Below are positions 1-8,536 of a stretch of DNA of 64,000 nt, piece after piece. The stretch is from assembly GCF_046115515.1 (NCBI RefSeq), contig NZ_CP175953.1; one strand, 5' to 3'. Every line of letters starts with the position of its first letter. The first letter of the stretch is position 1. The position numbers were made by a program, and so were the translations under genes. This DNA is from Gracilimonas sp017641085. Its GTDB lineage: Bacteria; Bacteroidota; Rhodothermia; Balneolales; Balneolaceae. The notes beneath the pieces are model-generated. The model had not been told where the DNA came from. It saw only the letters and a list, made by a program, of their open reading frames with translations, and made no database searches.

Positions 1-1625
1 TCCAGCGATTCTCTTTGTTCCCGTACATCCTCCTGCAGTTCTTCGAGCTTGGTTTTGGCTCGCTCTAATCCTTCACGGGCAACCTGAATGGGTTCTTCTT
101 CATCCGACTTTTTGACCTCATCCGCAATCTCCAGATTGGTATATATAATCTGTGAGATTTCCTGCAGGCTTTGCATCACCTTCATTAAAAACTGTTCAGC
201 CTTGATCTCCTTGGGCATGAATTCTTTAACAAGATGATTACTTATCACACGCTGAACCAGCACCTGCCAATCAACTTTCTCAAATTCATAACCCGGAGGT
301 AGATGCGTCAAATCCAGCTTCTCGATGAGCGTTGCTTTTTCAGGCTGCTCGTTTGTCCACTCCGGAATGGCTGATGTAAACCGTTCAAACTTTGTGCCTA
401 ATACGGCATCTTCGGTAAACTCACCCAGGGGCTCCAAAATCTGCTGATCTATAAATCCGATCATTTTTTCCAGATGCTCACTGCTTAGCTGTCTCACCTG
501 TTTTATCGTCCGGTCTTCTGATTCATCAAAAATGGAAATAGCTTCCTCAAGCTGTTCCATCAATTGCTTGCCGGGCGATTCAATATGGCCCTCAAAGAAC
601 TCCGTGATCGCCTCACTAAAACCTCCTGTCCTTTCCTCCACCATTTCATGGAGTTGCATAAACTTCATGGACAAGAACACCCGCTGCACCAACACACTCA
701 GCAGCTCGCCCCAAACTTTGTCGTCATTCTGTCGTCGGGTCTGTATGCTGTTTTGGCGGTGAACGATCTTTGTTTTGGTGTATTCACTTACCGGTCGCTC
801 AAAGGTACCTGTCAAAGAAACCGCGTATTCGATTTCATCACCAACGCTTTGCAGGTGCTCTTGCAGTTTTTGGGTGTGAACCGATTTCAGTTGATCCAGT
901 TTCTGCAGGGCTTCTTGAAAAAATACCTCCAGATCTTTTTGAGTAGGAGTGATTTCGGCCGGTTCCCCGGGTGCTGACTCTTCTCCAGCACCTTCTTTCT
1001 TTTCATAGGTGATTAACCCTCCGGAATGCAGCGTCCAGGCGTCTGCTTCCATCAAAACTTCGGCTTTCAGCTTTTGAACTTCATTGCTCCATTCTCGCGC
1101 CCATTTGTCCAAGCGGAGAAGATGAATCCTGACCACAAATTGCAGGGGAATTGTTTGTTTCCATACCGGTGGTTTCTTTTCAGAACCACCAAATAATTTA
1201 CGAACTCCATTGGCCGTAGTGTTCACACCGAGCTGCATTCCCCTTGCCGAGCGCTTAAAAAGCTTTCCGATCTTTGTCATCCCGGAATCATCAGCTTGGG
1301 ACTTAAACCGGCTTTCCTGCTGAGGTAACACTACCTCTTCCTGAATTTGAGAAAGCACCGGCTTCAGGTTTTCAAGCCATTCAATCTTATTATCAGGCTT
1401 GTCCTCAGTTTCTTCCTCTTCAATGTCAGCCTGAACCTTTTCGGTAAATTTCCGCAATGCCTTTTCAATATCACCATCTTCAATGCCCGACTGAGTTTGT
1501 TTGAGTAAATCTTGCAGCTGCTGAACTTCTGCTTCCAGCCCGCTCTCCAGCTTAGCTTTCATTTCAGAAAGCCACTCATTGCGAAGCTGTTCTAAGATTG
1601 TATCCCGGGAATAGTCGGATTTCAT
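1..1625 (-). CDS. Large helical/coiled-coil protein of unknown function (C-terminus cut by window edge)
   Basis: An uninterrupted minus-strand frame runs from an ATG at 1625 to the left edge, giving about 541 codons with no stop in the window. I do not recognise a family. The N-terminal 90 residues are charged and helical, with many E, K and Q and heptad-like spacing. A more basic stretch with SARGMQLGVNTTANGVRKLF follows near residues 125-150. The rest is long amphipathic helix with a short aromatic/hydrophobic segment (VFLSMKFMQL) around residue 330. There is no signal peptide and no clear membrane helix, so a cytoplasmic location is likely. The gene is divergent from the amidase gene, with 213 bases between the starts and no strong ribosome-binding site. 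Alternative roles such as a scaffold or envelope-tethered coiled coil are only guesses. The real end lies outside the window. Confidence 0.8.
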   Translation of the reverse strand, partial: MKSDYSRDTILEQLRNEWLSEMKAKLESGLEAEVQQLQDLLKQTQSGIEDGDIEKALRKFTEKVQADIEEEETEDKPDNKIEWLENLKPVLSQIQEEVVLPQQESRFKSQADDSGMTKIGKLFKRSARGMQLGVNTTANGVRKLFGGSEKKPPVWKQTIPLQFVVRIHLLRLDKWAREWSNEVQKLKAEVLMEADAWTLHSGGLITYEKKEGAGEESAPGEPAEITPTQKDLEVFFQEALQKLDQLKSVHTQKLQEHLQSVGDEIEYAVSLTGTFERPVSEYTKTKIVHRQNSIQTRRQNDDKVWGELLSVLVQRVFLSMKFMQLHEMVEERTGGFSEAITEFFEGHIESPGKQLMEQLEEAISIFDESEDRTIKQVRQLSSEHLEKMIGFIDQQILEPLGEFTEDAVLGTKFERFTSAIPEWTNEQPEKATLIEKLDLTHLPPGYEFEKVDWQVLVQRVISNHLVKEFMPKEIKAEQFLMKVMQSLQEISQIIYTNLEIADEVKKSDEEEPIQVAREGLERAKTKLEELQEDVREQRESL

Positions 1626-1838
1626 AAAGGTTAAATGGATTTCTTGGTGCAGCCTGTTCCTAAGCCGTTATTAATTGAAAACAATATATCTATTGTGTGT
1701 GCGGAAGGTATCATTAAAACTGAATTTTCACAATTTATCCTTTTTTTGGAACTCTTTCAATGGTTTGGAGAATATCTTACATTACAATCATCATCTACAA
1801 GGCAAATGACTTACCGAAATCATAACTCCGGGCTCAAT

Positions 1839-3098
1839 ATGCGCATACCTCATATTTATAGAGCGCTACCATTGTTGTTCATATTTCTTTTTTCTTTCGC
1901 CAGCGTTTTTGCCCAAACCCAGCTTTACCGGGTTTCAAATACCGCTCGCAGCGATGGAATGGGCTATGTAGTCCGGTACCACCTTACCGCACCGGTCGAT
2001 TCGTTTGATATTCTGCAACCTGCCCCCGATCTCATTCAAATGATTTTATATGATGAGGAGATCGACACTACAGGTTTAGAGCTACCTGAGGAAAGCGAAA
2101 AGCTGAAGGAAGTTCGTCTATACAAACTCAAATATGGCTACGGGGTAGATATTTACCTTGGAAACGGAGCTTATTACAAATCAAATGCCTACCTGGATCA
2201 GAACGGTTCTGATATATTGGTGAACCTGGAAGTTGCTGATCAGCGGGAAGTGGAGCGGTATTCCCAACAGTTTTTAGCCCGGAACTGGTACGAAGAGATT
2301 GTGGATGAAAGCGCCCTGGAAGTCGCCCCACCTGATACAGCTCCAAAAAACGATTTCTATTACGATGTAAAAGATAAACTTCGGTTTGATAAGATCGTTA
2401 TTGATCCCGGACACGGTGGCTGGGACCCCGGTTCTATCGGGTATAAAGGAGTGAAGGAAAAAGAAATCACTCTCGCGGTTGCCAAAAAGTTAGGGGCTTA
2501 TATCAATGAGCATCTCCCCAATGTAGAAGTGGTTTACACCCGAACCGATGACTCCTATCTCGGCCTGGCTGAACTTGGGCATTTTGCCAATCTTGCCGAG
2601 GCTGATTTATATGTATCCATTCACTGTAATTCATACCGTAATCAGTATGTGCGGGGCGCCGAAGTTTATTTTCTCGGGCTTCATGCAAGTGATGCTTCCT
2701 TCGAAGTAATGAAGCGGGAGAACAGCGTATTCAAAAACGAAACCAATAAAGAACTCACTGAAGAGGATTTATTGGTGTATGAGCTGGCCCATAGCGGATA
2801 CATCGCTACCAGTGAAAAAATTGCCTATATGATTGAGGATCAGTTCAAAAACCGGGCCCAGCGGAAATCACGTGGGGTAAAACAAGCAGGTTTCCAGGTG
2901 CTTTTTGAGGCCTCCATGCCGGCTGTTTTGGTGGAATTAGGTTTTATCACCAATCCGGCCGAACAGCGATTCCTCACCAGCGACTATGGCCAAAGCATCA
3001 TGGCTTCAGCAATGTTTAGGGCCATCCGGGATTACAAAGTGGAATACGATCAAAAGCAGGCGTATAACACCACTCCTTCATCTTCAAATCAAAAGTAA
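1839..3098 (+). CDS. N-acetylmuramoyl-L-alanine amidase (Amidase_3 family)
   Basis: Predicted zinc amidase that cuts the bond between N-acetylmuramic acid and L-alanine in peptidoglycan, acting in the periplasm. The catalytic domain fills the C-terminal half. IVIDPGHGGWDPG carries the first zinc histidine, KEKEIT the zinc glutamate, SIHCNS the second histidine and VLVELGFITN the catalytic glutamate. The first 160 residues after the signal peptide resemble an AMIN-like beta domain, but I am less sure of that. The frame is open from 1635, but I place the start at the ATG at 1839. Translation from there begins with a good signal peptide (MRIPHIYRALPLLFIFLFSF, then ASVFAQ), whereas the 68 residues upstream look non-coding. 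The protein is 419 residues. The uridine kinase gene starts two bases after the stop, so they are probably co-transcribed. Confidence 0.9.
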   Translation: MRIPHIYRALPLLFIFLFSFASVFAQTQLYRVSNTARSDGMGYVVRYHLTAPVDSFDILQPAPDLIQMILYDEEIDTTGLELPEESEKLKEVRLYKLKYGYGVDIYLGNGAYYKSNAYLDQNGSDILVNLEVADQREVERYSQQFLARNWYEEIVDESALEVAPPDTAPKNDFYYDVKDKLRFDKIVIDPGHGGWDPGSIGYKGVKEKEITLAVAKKLGAYINEHLPNVEVVYTRTDDSYLGLAELGHFANLAEADLYVSIHCNSYRNQYVRGAEVYFLGLHASDASFEVMKRENSVFKNETNKELTEEDLLVYELAHSGYIATSEKIAYMIEDQFKNRAQRKSRGVKQAGFQVLFEASMPAVLVELGFITNPAEQRFLTSDYGQSIMASAMFRAIRDYKVEYDQKQAYNTTPSSSNQK

Positions 3099-3100
3099 GC

Positions 3101-3730
3101 ATGTCATCCAAGCCTTTAGTTATTGGCGTAGCCGGGGGAAGCGGTTCTGGAAAAACAACGGTTATCAATTATATCTGCAAGGAATTTGCCAAGGATAATA
3201 TCTTGCGGCTTGAGCACGACTCCTACTACCGGGAGCTGGATCACCTACCTTTTGAGGAACGCATAAAACAAAATTTTGATCACCCGGCCTCCCTCGAAAC
3301 CGAACTTATGATCCGCCACATCAAAGCCTTAATGGAAGGTTACCCGGTGGAAGTTCCGGTTTATGATTTTGAAAAGCACACCCGCAAGGATGAAACCATC
3401 ACGGCTACTCCTTCAAAAGTAATCCTCATTGACGGAATTCTCATTTTCTCAGAACCTGACCTGTTAAACCTGATGGACGTTAAAATCTTTGTGGATACAG
3501 ATGATGACGTCCGCTTGCTGCGACGACTAAAACGGGATATTCAGGAACGGGGTCGCTCGGTAGATGGAGTACTTACCCAATACGAAAAGTTCGTTCGCCC
3601 AATGCATCTTGAGTTCGTAGAACCCAGCAAGCGGTATGCAGATATCATCATCCCCCGGGGCGGAAAGAATAAAGTGGCTCTGGAAATGGTTTCTGCCCTT
3701 ATTCGCGGCAAAATGAGAGAGCCAAGTTAG
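3101..3730 (+). CDS. udk: Uridine kinase
   Basis: Phosphorylates uridine and cytidine to UMP and CMP in pyrimidine salvage, in the cytoplasm. The P-loop GVAGGSGSGKTTV is at residues 8-20. The family motif with the substrate-binding aspartate and tyrosine (RLEHDSYYRELD) follows near residues 36-47, then YDFEKHTR and the LIDGILIF strand, then a LID-like RRLKRDIQERGR segment. At 209 residues it matches the usual bacterial Udk length. It starts two bases after the amidase stop, which suggests one transcript. No regulatory motif is visible. Confidence 0.94.
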   Translation: MSSKPLVIGVAGGSGSGKTTVINYICKEFAKDNILRLEHDSYYRELDHLPFEERIKQNFDHPASLETELMIRHIKALMEGYPVEVPVYDFEKHTRKDETITATPSKVILIDGILIFSEPDLLNLMDVKIFVDTDDDVRLLRRLKRDIQERGRSVDGVLTQYEKFVRPMHLEFVEPSKRYADIIIPRGGKNKVALEMVSALIRGKMREPS

Positions 3731-3800
3731 TTATCTACATTCGCTTTTTTGACCACCTTTTTATTAATTGGCTACCATACCATAAAGCGGAGCTCATGCT

Positions 3801-4061
3801 ATGAAAAGGAAAGAGAAATCCGGACTCAGCCGGGATATTTATCCCATGCCTGATTTTGTAGAAGATGCCCTTAAAGAGCATCAGTTGCTGGAATTATACT
3901 ACGAAAGACCGGCATACCAACAGAACGATTATATTGGGTGGATTAGCCGTGCAAAACAGGAAAAAACAAGGTTGAAACGTCTTAATCAGATGCTCGATGA
4001 ACTGAGAAAGGGCGGCCTTTATATGAAAATGGATTACCCTGCAAGTCGGCACAAAACTTAA
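3801..4061 (+). CDS. OmdA/YdeI-type small protein
   Basis: An 86-residue protein matching the C-terminal OmdA (YdeI/OmpD-associated, bacteriocin-protection) domain. Recognisable features are the PDFVEDAL start, the YIGWISRAKQEKTRLKRL block that carries the family's AK-x-x-x-T-R-x-x-R signature, and a C-terminal GGLYMKMD. Members have been linked to resistance to antimicrobial peptides in Enterobacteria, but the biochemical role is not established. There is no signal peptide. It lies 70 bases downstream of udk and converges on coaX, with 5 bases between the two stops. Many homologues have an extra N-terminal domain, so this is a short stand-alone form. Confidence 0.72.
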   Translation: MKRKEKSGLSRDIYPMPDFVEDALKEHQLLELYYERPAYQQNDYIGWISRAKQEKTRLKRLNQMLDELRKGGLYMKMDYPASRHKT

Positions 4062-4066
4062 ATGCC

Positions 4067-4837
4067 TTATCCTTCTCCTTTTTTTCTCTTCCCACTACTT
4101 TCCATCTTTTTCATACCATCAAATACCAGGAAAGGCCGAACTTTGCACTCACGATCGGTTAACAACTCAACCAAAGAGGCATCTCCTCCGGTTACAAATA
4201 ATTCATAATGCCCGAAAGTGTCTTCATATTTTTTTAATACTCCCTGGATGGCCATTTTATAGAATCCGGCCTGCCCCCATTTAAGTGAGTCGATGGTGCT
4301 TTTACCGGGCCAGATTTCGGGGATATCCATTTCTACATTTGGCAAGGCGGGGGCTTTTTGAGGCAGAATTCCCCCAAAGGCTGACAATCCCGGGGCTATC
4401 AACCCCCCATGATACACATCGTCCTGATCCATATAATCGATAGTGAGTGCGGTTCCGGCATCAATCACCACAACCGCATCGCTAACCTGATCGGTGGCTC
4501 CATAGCAAGCCAAAAACCGGTCGATTCCCAGCGTCTCAACCGTCTCATAGTCAAGCAACTCCCGCGGGATATCGCTTGTAGTAAGTTCAAGAAGATTTAC
4601 ATGACTTAGTTCTGAGCGGATCGCCTTCCGAACATCATCCCGCACACTCGATAAAACGATATGTGAAAACGACTCAGGATGATCATCAATCCACTGTACC
4701 AACTCGGAAGCCGTATAGTTTTTTTGGGTGTGAATAGCTTCCCAGTTCACCCCTTTTTTATAGGCTCCTTTGATGGAAGAATTTCCGGCATCGAGGTAGA
4801 GGGCTTTTTTTGATGAATTGGAATCGATTTTGCTCAT
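4067..4837 (-). CDS. coaX: Type III pantothenate kinase
   Basis: Catalyses the first step of coenzyme A synthesis, ATP-dependent phosphorylation of pantothenate. The ASKHA-fold motifs are visible: the phosphate-1 loop LYLDAGNSSIKG near residue 14, LGIDRFLACYGA near 103, and the phosphate-2 motif VVVIDAGTALTIDY near 122, followed by HGGLIAPGLSAF. At 256 residues it is of normal length. Two further CoA-pathway genes lie elsewhere in this window (panB and coaBC) but are not linked to this one. It is divergent from the SDR gene with only 52 bases between starts, so the promoters must overlap or lie very close together. Confidence 0.92.
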   Translation of the reverse strand: MSKIDSNSSKKALYLDAGNSSIKGAYKKGVNWEAIHTQKNYTASELVQWIDDHPESFSHIVLSSVRDDVRKAIRSELSHVNLLELTTSDIPRELLDYETVETLGIDRFLACYGATDQVSDAVVVIDAGTALTIDYMDQDDVYHGGLIAPGLSAFGGILPQKAPALPNVEMDIPEIWPGKSTIDSLKWGQAGFYKMAIQGVLKKYEDTFGHYELFVTGGDASLVELLTDRECKVRPFLVFDGMKKMESSGKRKKGEG

Positions 4838-4889
4838 CTTTTTGTAGTACTTTTAAACTATTGAATGTAAACAAAATACCATTTTTACA

Positions 4890-5609
4890 ATGAACCTTGA
4901 TTCAAAAATCGCCATCGTTACCGGAGCCAGCAGCGGCATTGGAGCTGAATTCAGTAAAATGCTTGTCGAAAACGGAGCTGAAGTGTATGGACTTGCGCGC
5001 AGCCTCGATAAGATGAAGAACCTTCAAAAATCACTGGGCGATAAATTTCATCCCGTGAAAATGGACATCACCAATGCGGAAGCTCTGGAAGAATGGGTGG
5101 ATGATACCTTTGATTTGAATCACATCCCTGATATTCTGATTAATAATGCCGGTGTGATGTACTCAGCGAATGTGGATGACCTTTCCATGAGCGAGTGGCA
5201 TACCATGATCAATGTGAACCTCAATGGAATTTTTTACCTCACCCGACTCATCGTGCCCCTGATGAAAAACAATGAGAATACCTGCCACATCATTAACATT
5301 TCTTCCATTGCTGGTCTTTTAGGAAACCCAACCATCTCAGGATATAACGCCAGTAAGTTCGGCGTACGTGGATTCAGTGAAGCATTGTTTAAGGAACTTC
5401 GCTATGATGGCATCAAGGTCACCTGCGTATTTCCGGGCTCTATCGATACCGAGCTTTTCGAAAAAATTGACGGCATCGACAATCATCCGAATATGATGAA
5501 AACAACCGACATATCAAGCACAGTAAAATTCCTTCTTGAAACGGACGACAATTTCCTGATCAATGAGATCACAATGCGTCCGCTTAACCCCAAAGATCCT
5601 ACCAATTAG
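4890..5609 (+). CDS. Short-chain dehydrogenase/reductase (SDR)
   Basis: Classical SDR oxidoreductase of 239 residues; the substrate is unknown. The cofactor-binding motif TGASSGIG is at residues 11-18 and the NNAG motif near 86. The catalytic serine lies in IINISSIAG, and the Y-x-x-x-K pair is in YNASKFG near residue 152. An FPGSIDTE segment follows as in many family members. The residue pattern after the second strand (GLARS) suggests a preference for NADPH, but this is an inference. The lipoprotein gene downstream begins 10 bases after its stop, so the two are probably co-transcribed. Confidence 0.9.
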   Translation: MNLDSKIAIVTGASSGIGAEFSKMLVENGAEVYGLARSLDKMKNLQKSLGDKFHPVKMDITNAEALEEWVDDTFDLNHIPDILINNAGVMYSANVDDLSMSEWHTMINVNLNGIFYLTRLIVPLMKNNENTCHIINISSIAGLLGNPTISGYNASKFGVRGFSEALFKELRYDGIKVTCVFPGSIDTELFEKIDGIDNHPNMMKTTDISSTVKFLLETDDNFLINEITMRPLNPKDPTN

Positions 5610-5619
5610 GAAGCGACAC

Positions 5620-6015
5620 ATGAAAAGGTTACTCACGCAGGCTGTTCTTCTTCTTTTGGCAGTTATAGTCGGTTATGGTTGCATGGGCCCGGATAAAGCT
5701 CCGGAGCCTGAAAACCTGATCAGCGAACAGAATTACATCGACCTTTTGATTGAGATGCAGCATATCTCTACCTATCGCGATGCCCAACCCGACAGCGTTA
5801 ATGCTGACTCGCTGAAAGCGTTGGTGTACGACAAGTTTGGCGTTACCGAAGAGCAGTTTTTAGCCTCCCACACCTTTTACCAAAAACAAGTGGAAAGGCA
5901 ATTAATACGGGTTCAGGAAGTGATCCGTCAGCTGGAAAACGAAGAGCAGTATATTCAGGCGCATATTGATTCGGTTAAAGCAGCGAGGCGAGATTCAACG
6001 GGGGATAGTTTTTAG
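5620..6015 (+). CDS. DUF4296 family lipoprotein
   Basis: A 131-residue predicted lipoprotein of the DUF4296 type, common in Bacteroidota and relatives and of unknown function. The frame is open upstream to 5563. I choose the ATG at 5620 because it gives a typical lipoprotein signal (MKRLLTQAVLLLLAVIVG, then YGC with the lipid-modified cysteine near residue 23). The family core is ENLISEQNYIDLLIEMQHIS followed by a helical, glutamine-rich region (VTEEQFLASHTFYQ). The extreme C-terminus is charged. It follows the SDR gene by 10 bases. Its stop codon directly abuts the left arm of the four-helix-bundle cassette, so this element forms its 3' flank. Confidence 0.82.
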   Translation: MKRLLTQAVLLLLAVIVGYGCMGPDKAPEPENLISEQNYIDLLIEMQHISTYRDAQPDSVNADSLKALVYDKFGVTEEQFLASHTFYQKQVERQLIRVQEVIRQLENEEQYIQAHIDSVKAARRDSTGDSF

Positions 6016-6558
6016 GTATTAGGTTTTAGTCGCAAGGTGTTAGGGGTGGGGTGGCAAGGGCTTCTTGTCGAGGTAATAGTTCATTAATTTTGTAAGGAAT
6101 TGGGTTTTCAGAGCTCTTACTGGTGAACAAAGCCAAAAGAGTATATCTGATGAAAAATTTTAAAAAGCTTATCGTTTGGAAGAGAAGCATGGAAATGACT
6201 TCTATTGTACATGCCATTATAAAAGAACTGCCAAAATCCGAACGATATACCTATCGGGATCAGATTATAAGGTCATCCATTTCGGTTCCCTCCAATATTG
6301 CAGAAGCATGCAGCAGAGAAAGCAGAAAAGATTTTAAACGGTTTCTGAGGATCTCACTTGGCTCCAGTTTTGAGCTTGAAACCCAATTACTCTTGTTGAA
6401 AGAAAATCAAATTATGAATGGGCAAAAGCTTGATTCTGCTTTAGAACACAACACCGAAATCCAGAAAATGCTTCACACTCTTCTAAAGAAATAACCCCAC
6501 CCCAAACACCTAAAACCTTGCGACTAAAACCTAACCCCTTGCCCCTAACACCTACCCA
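6010..6558. mobile_element. Inverted-repeat cassette carrying a four-helix-bundle gene
   Basis: Both arms are degenerate 7-nt tandem repeats. On the left, TTAGG-type heptads run from about 6013 to 6060; on the right, the complementary CCTAA-type heptads run from about 6494 to 6557. The 20-nt core TTAGGTTTTAGTCGCAAGGT at 6019-6038 is matched perfectly in inverted orientation at 6515-6534. The unit fills the space between the stop of the DUF4296 gene (6013-6015) and the stop of recQ (6560-6562), 2-3 bases from each. No transposase or reverse transcriptase is present. I interpret it as a non-autonomous mobile cassette. That it is mobile is inference; the repeat structure is seen directly. Confidence 0.62.
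6150..6494 (+). CDS. Four-helix-bundle protein (S23 / 23S rRNA intervening-sequence family)
   Basis: A 114-residue protein of the S23/IVP family. The hallmarks are the N-terminal FKKLIVWKRSMEM, YRDQIIRSSISVPSNIAE and the SRKDFKRFLRISLGSSFELE segment before the last helices. Relatives sit in 23S rRNA intervening sequences, and Avd of diversity-generating retroelements has the same fold. The basic surface suggests nucleic-acid binding, but no enzymatic role is known. I prefer the ATG at 6150; a GTG at 6123 is also in frame. The gene is enclosed by inverted heptad-repeat arms and no retroelement genes are nearby. The cassette lies exactly between two convergent genes, which suggests insertion rather than an ancestral gene. 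Confidence 0.88.
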   Translation: MKNFKKLIVWKRSMEMTSIVHAIIKELPKSERYTYRDQIIRSSISVPSNIAEACSRESRKDFKRFLRISLGSSFELETQLLLLKENQIMNGQKLDSALEHNTEIQKMLHTLLKK

Positions 6559-6559
6559 C

Positions 6560-8488
6560 CTATAACAAACAATAGTATCCCGGCTTTGAGGGAATGGTAG
6601 TCACTTTGTCTTCGCGGATTAAAAACTGAAGGGCTTGCTGCACTTTTCGCTTAGACTGGCCGGTTGAACTGCATAGTTGAGAAACAGTCCGTTCCTCCGA
6701 TTCAAGTTCATCATAAACAGCTTTAATCTCTTCATCAGTTGGGCTTACCTCTTCTGAAGCCGCCGTTTTCAAACAATTGTCACAATGTCCGCAGGGCTCT
6801 GCATCGGTATCACCAAAGTAATTTCGAAGATATACTTCCCGGCAACGGTCGGTCAGGATATAACCATGCATATGCTCGAGCTTCCTGAACAGGTTATTAC
6901 GGTGCGACTCTACTTCTTTCTTCGTCAGCGGTAATTTTTTGGAGCGGGCTTCCAGTACTTTGACCAGGCTTCGTTGCTTATGCATCTCAAAAACCAGCAC
7001 CTGATCGTTTTGCATCAGCACGTTTAATGCTTTAACCAATGCGTTTCTTTGAATCCCCAATTTATCCAGCACATACTCCTCATCCAGCTGAATCATTTCT
7101 TTGAAAGCCAAACTCCCAAACATTCGCTCCAGCTTATCGGTGAATTCAGCCTTCTCATCGTTCTTACACTTTTCCCGGAAGGTTTTCATCGCATTTTGGC
7201 TGAGGGTAAACTGCACGCTTACGGCCGGCTTCACTTCTTCCTGCATGGCAATCACATCAAACTGATCAAGCAAACGCATAGCTGCCCGCGCTTTTCCGTA
7301 TTTAACCTTTCCTCTCTTTTTAATCTGCTCGATATCAAACGACATAGACTCTTCCATTTGTGAACCTACCGCCAAATGAAAGCTGTCGCATAAAACCTGA
7401 TATACATGATCTAATTCATCCAGGGTCGGATATCCCTGATCAATACGCTCATCCGCTTTGTGGTAGTCCGATTCCCGGTACAATAAAATGGGAAAGCTTT
7501 CTTCCCCATCCCGGCCGGCTCGACCTGCTTCCTGATAGTAAGCCTCCAGCGAATACGGCATTTCCTCATGAATCACATACCGGCAGTTGGGTTTATCGAT
7601 GCCCATGCCAAATGCATTGGTAGCAGAGACTAATGGTGTTTCCCCGGAGATCCATCGCTGCTGTATAGCTTTTCGTTCTTCTGATTCTACCCCCGCATGA
7701 TAGGCTTCCGTTTTTATTCCCATGCGTGAAAACCGCTCCGCAAGTAGCTCACAGTTCTTGCGGGTTCCGCCATAAATAAGTCCATCTCCTTTTTGAGCTC
7801 CTTTCTTTACCGACTCCTCCAGCTTCTGTTTTTTATTGGGGGATTTAACCACCCACCACTTTAAATTCGGACGAGAGAAACCCCGCGAAATGACGTTTGC
7901 ATCTTCGTAACCGAGCGAATCTACTATATCTTTTTGTACTTCCGGTGTGGCTGTTGCCGTTAAGGCAATCCACCGGGTTTGATCAGCAATAGATTCCAGC
8001 GATTCTCTTATGTCCCGATAGCTGGGTCGGAAATCATGCCCCCACTCACTAATGCAATGTGCTTCATCAATCGCCACCAGGTCGATATTCATACGGGGTA
8101 ATTCCGCCTCCCAAAGATTGGTTTTCAATCGCTCCGGGGCACAATATAGCAGCTTGTACATTCCATTTCGGGCATTCACTAAACGCTGCTCAACCTCATA
8201 AGACGGGATGGTACTGTTAATAAACGTAGCTGAAATTCCTTTCGCTTTTAATTGTTGAACCTGGTCTTGCATAAGGGCCACAAGTGGTGATATTACCAGG
8301 GTCATTCCCTCAAAAACAGTAGCGGGAACCTGATAGCATAGCGATTTCCCCCCACCTGTTGGGAAAAGTACCAGTGTATCTTTCCCATCAAAAACAGAAC
8401 GGACTACCTCATCCTGACCGGGACGAAATCCGTCGAACCCCCAAATTTTTTTTAAATTTAATTCTGCTTTCTGAAAATAATCCTGCAA
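6560..8488 (-). CDS. recQ: RecQ-family ATP-dependent DNA helicase
   Basis: A 3'-5' DNA helicase of 642 residues involved in recombination and repair. The order is: helicase motif 0 (FRPGQDEVV), Walker A (FPTGGGKSLCYQ) near residue 42, DEAH box in AIDEAHCISEWGHDFR near 137, and the RecQ aromatic-rich loop. Motif VI (QEAGRAGRDGE) is near residue 317. The zinc-binding cysteines are C-x-n-CGHCDNC near residues 550-572. A winged-helix-like segment (ERTVSQLCSSTGQSKRKVQQ) follows. No HRDC domain is recognisable, so it is a shorter RecQ form. It is divergent from the GH114-like gene with 48 bases between starts. The four-helix-bundle cassette lies immediately after its stop. Confidence 0.93.
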   Translation of the reverse strand: MQDYFQKAELNLKKIWGFDGFRPGQDEVVRSVFDGKDTLVLFPTGGGKSLCYQVPATVFEGMTLVISPLVALMQDQVQQLKAKGISATFINSTIPSYEVEQRLVNARNGMYKLLYCAPERLKTNLWEAELPRMNIDLVAIDEAHCISEWGHDFRPSYRDIRESLESIADQTRWIALTATATPEVQKDIVDSLGYEDANVISRGFSRPNLKWWVVKSPNKKQKLEESVKKGAQKGDGLIYGGTRKNCELLAERFSRMGIKTEAYHAGVESEERKAIQQRWISGETPLVSATNAFGMGIDKPNCRYVIHEEMPYSLEAYYQEAGRAGRDGEESFPILLYRESDYHKADERIDQGYPTLDELDHVYQVLCDSFHLAVGSQMEESMSFDIEQIKKRGKVKYGKARAAMRLLDQFDVIAMQEEVKPAVSVQFTLSQNAMKTFREKCKNDEKAEFTDKLERMFGSLAFKEMIQLDEEYVLDKLGIQRNALVKALNVLMQNDQVLVFEMHKQRSLVKVLEARSKKLPLTKKEVESHRNNLFRKLEHMHGYILTDRCREVYLRNYFGDTDAEPCGHCDNCLKTAASEEVSPTDEEIKAVYDELESEERTVSQLCSSTGQSKRKVQQALQFLIREDKVTTIPSKPGYYCLL

Positions 8489-8536
8489 TTTTAGCCTGTT
8501 AGATTTTTTCTCTGTTTTACTTCAAAATACAAACCA

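Noticed and set aside
1635..1838. Extended N-terminus for the amidase gene
   Set aside because: The added 68 residues are unlike the family, and the internal ATG at 1839 gives a proper signal peptide.
6150..6494. Four-helix-bundle gene as an accessory (Avd) of a diversity-generating retroelement
   Set aside because: No reverse transcriptase, template repeat or variable-repeat target gene is nearby, and the gene is bounded by its own inverted arms.
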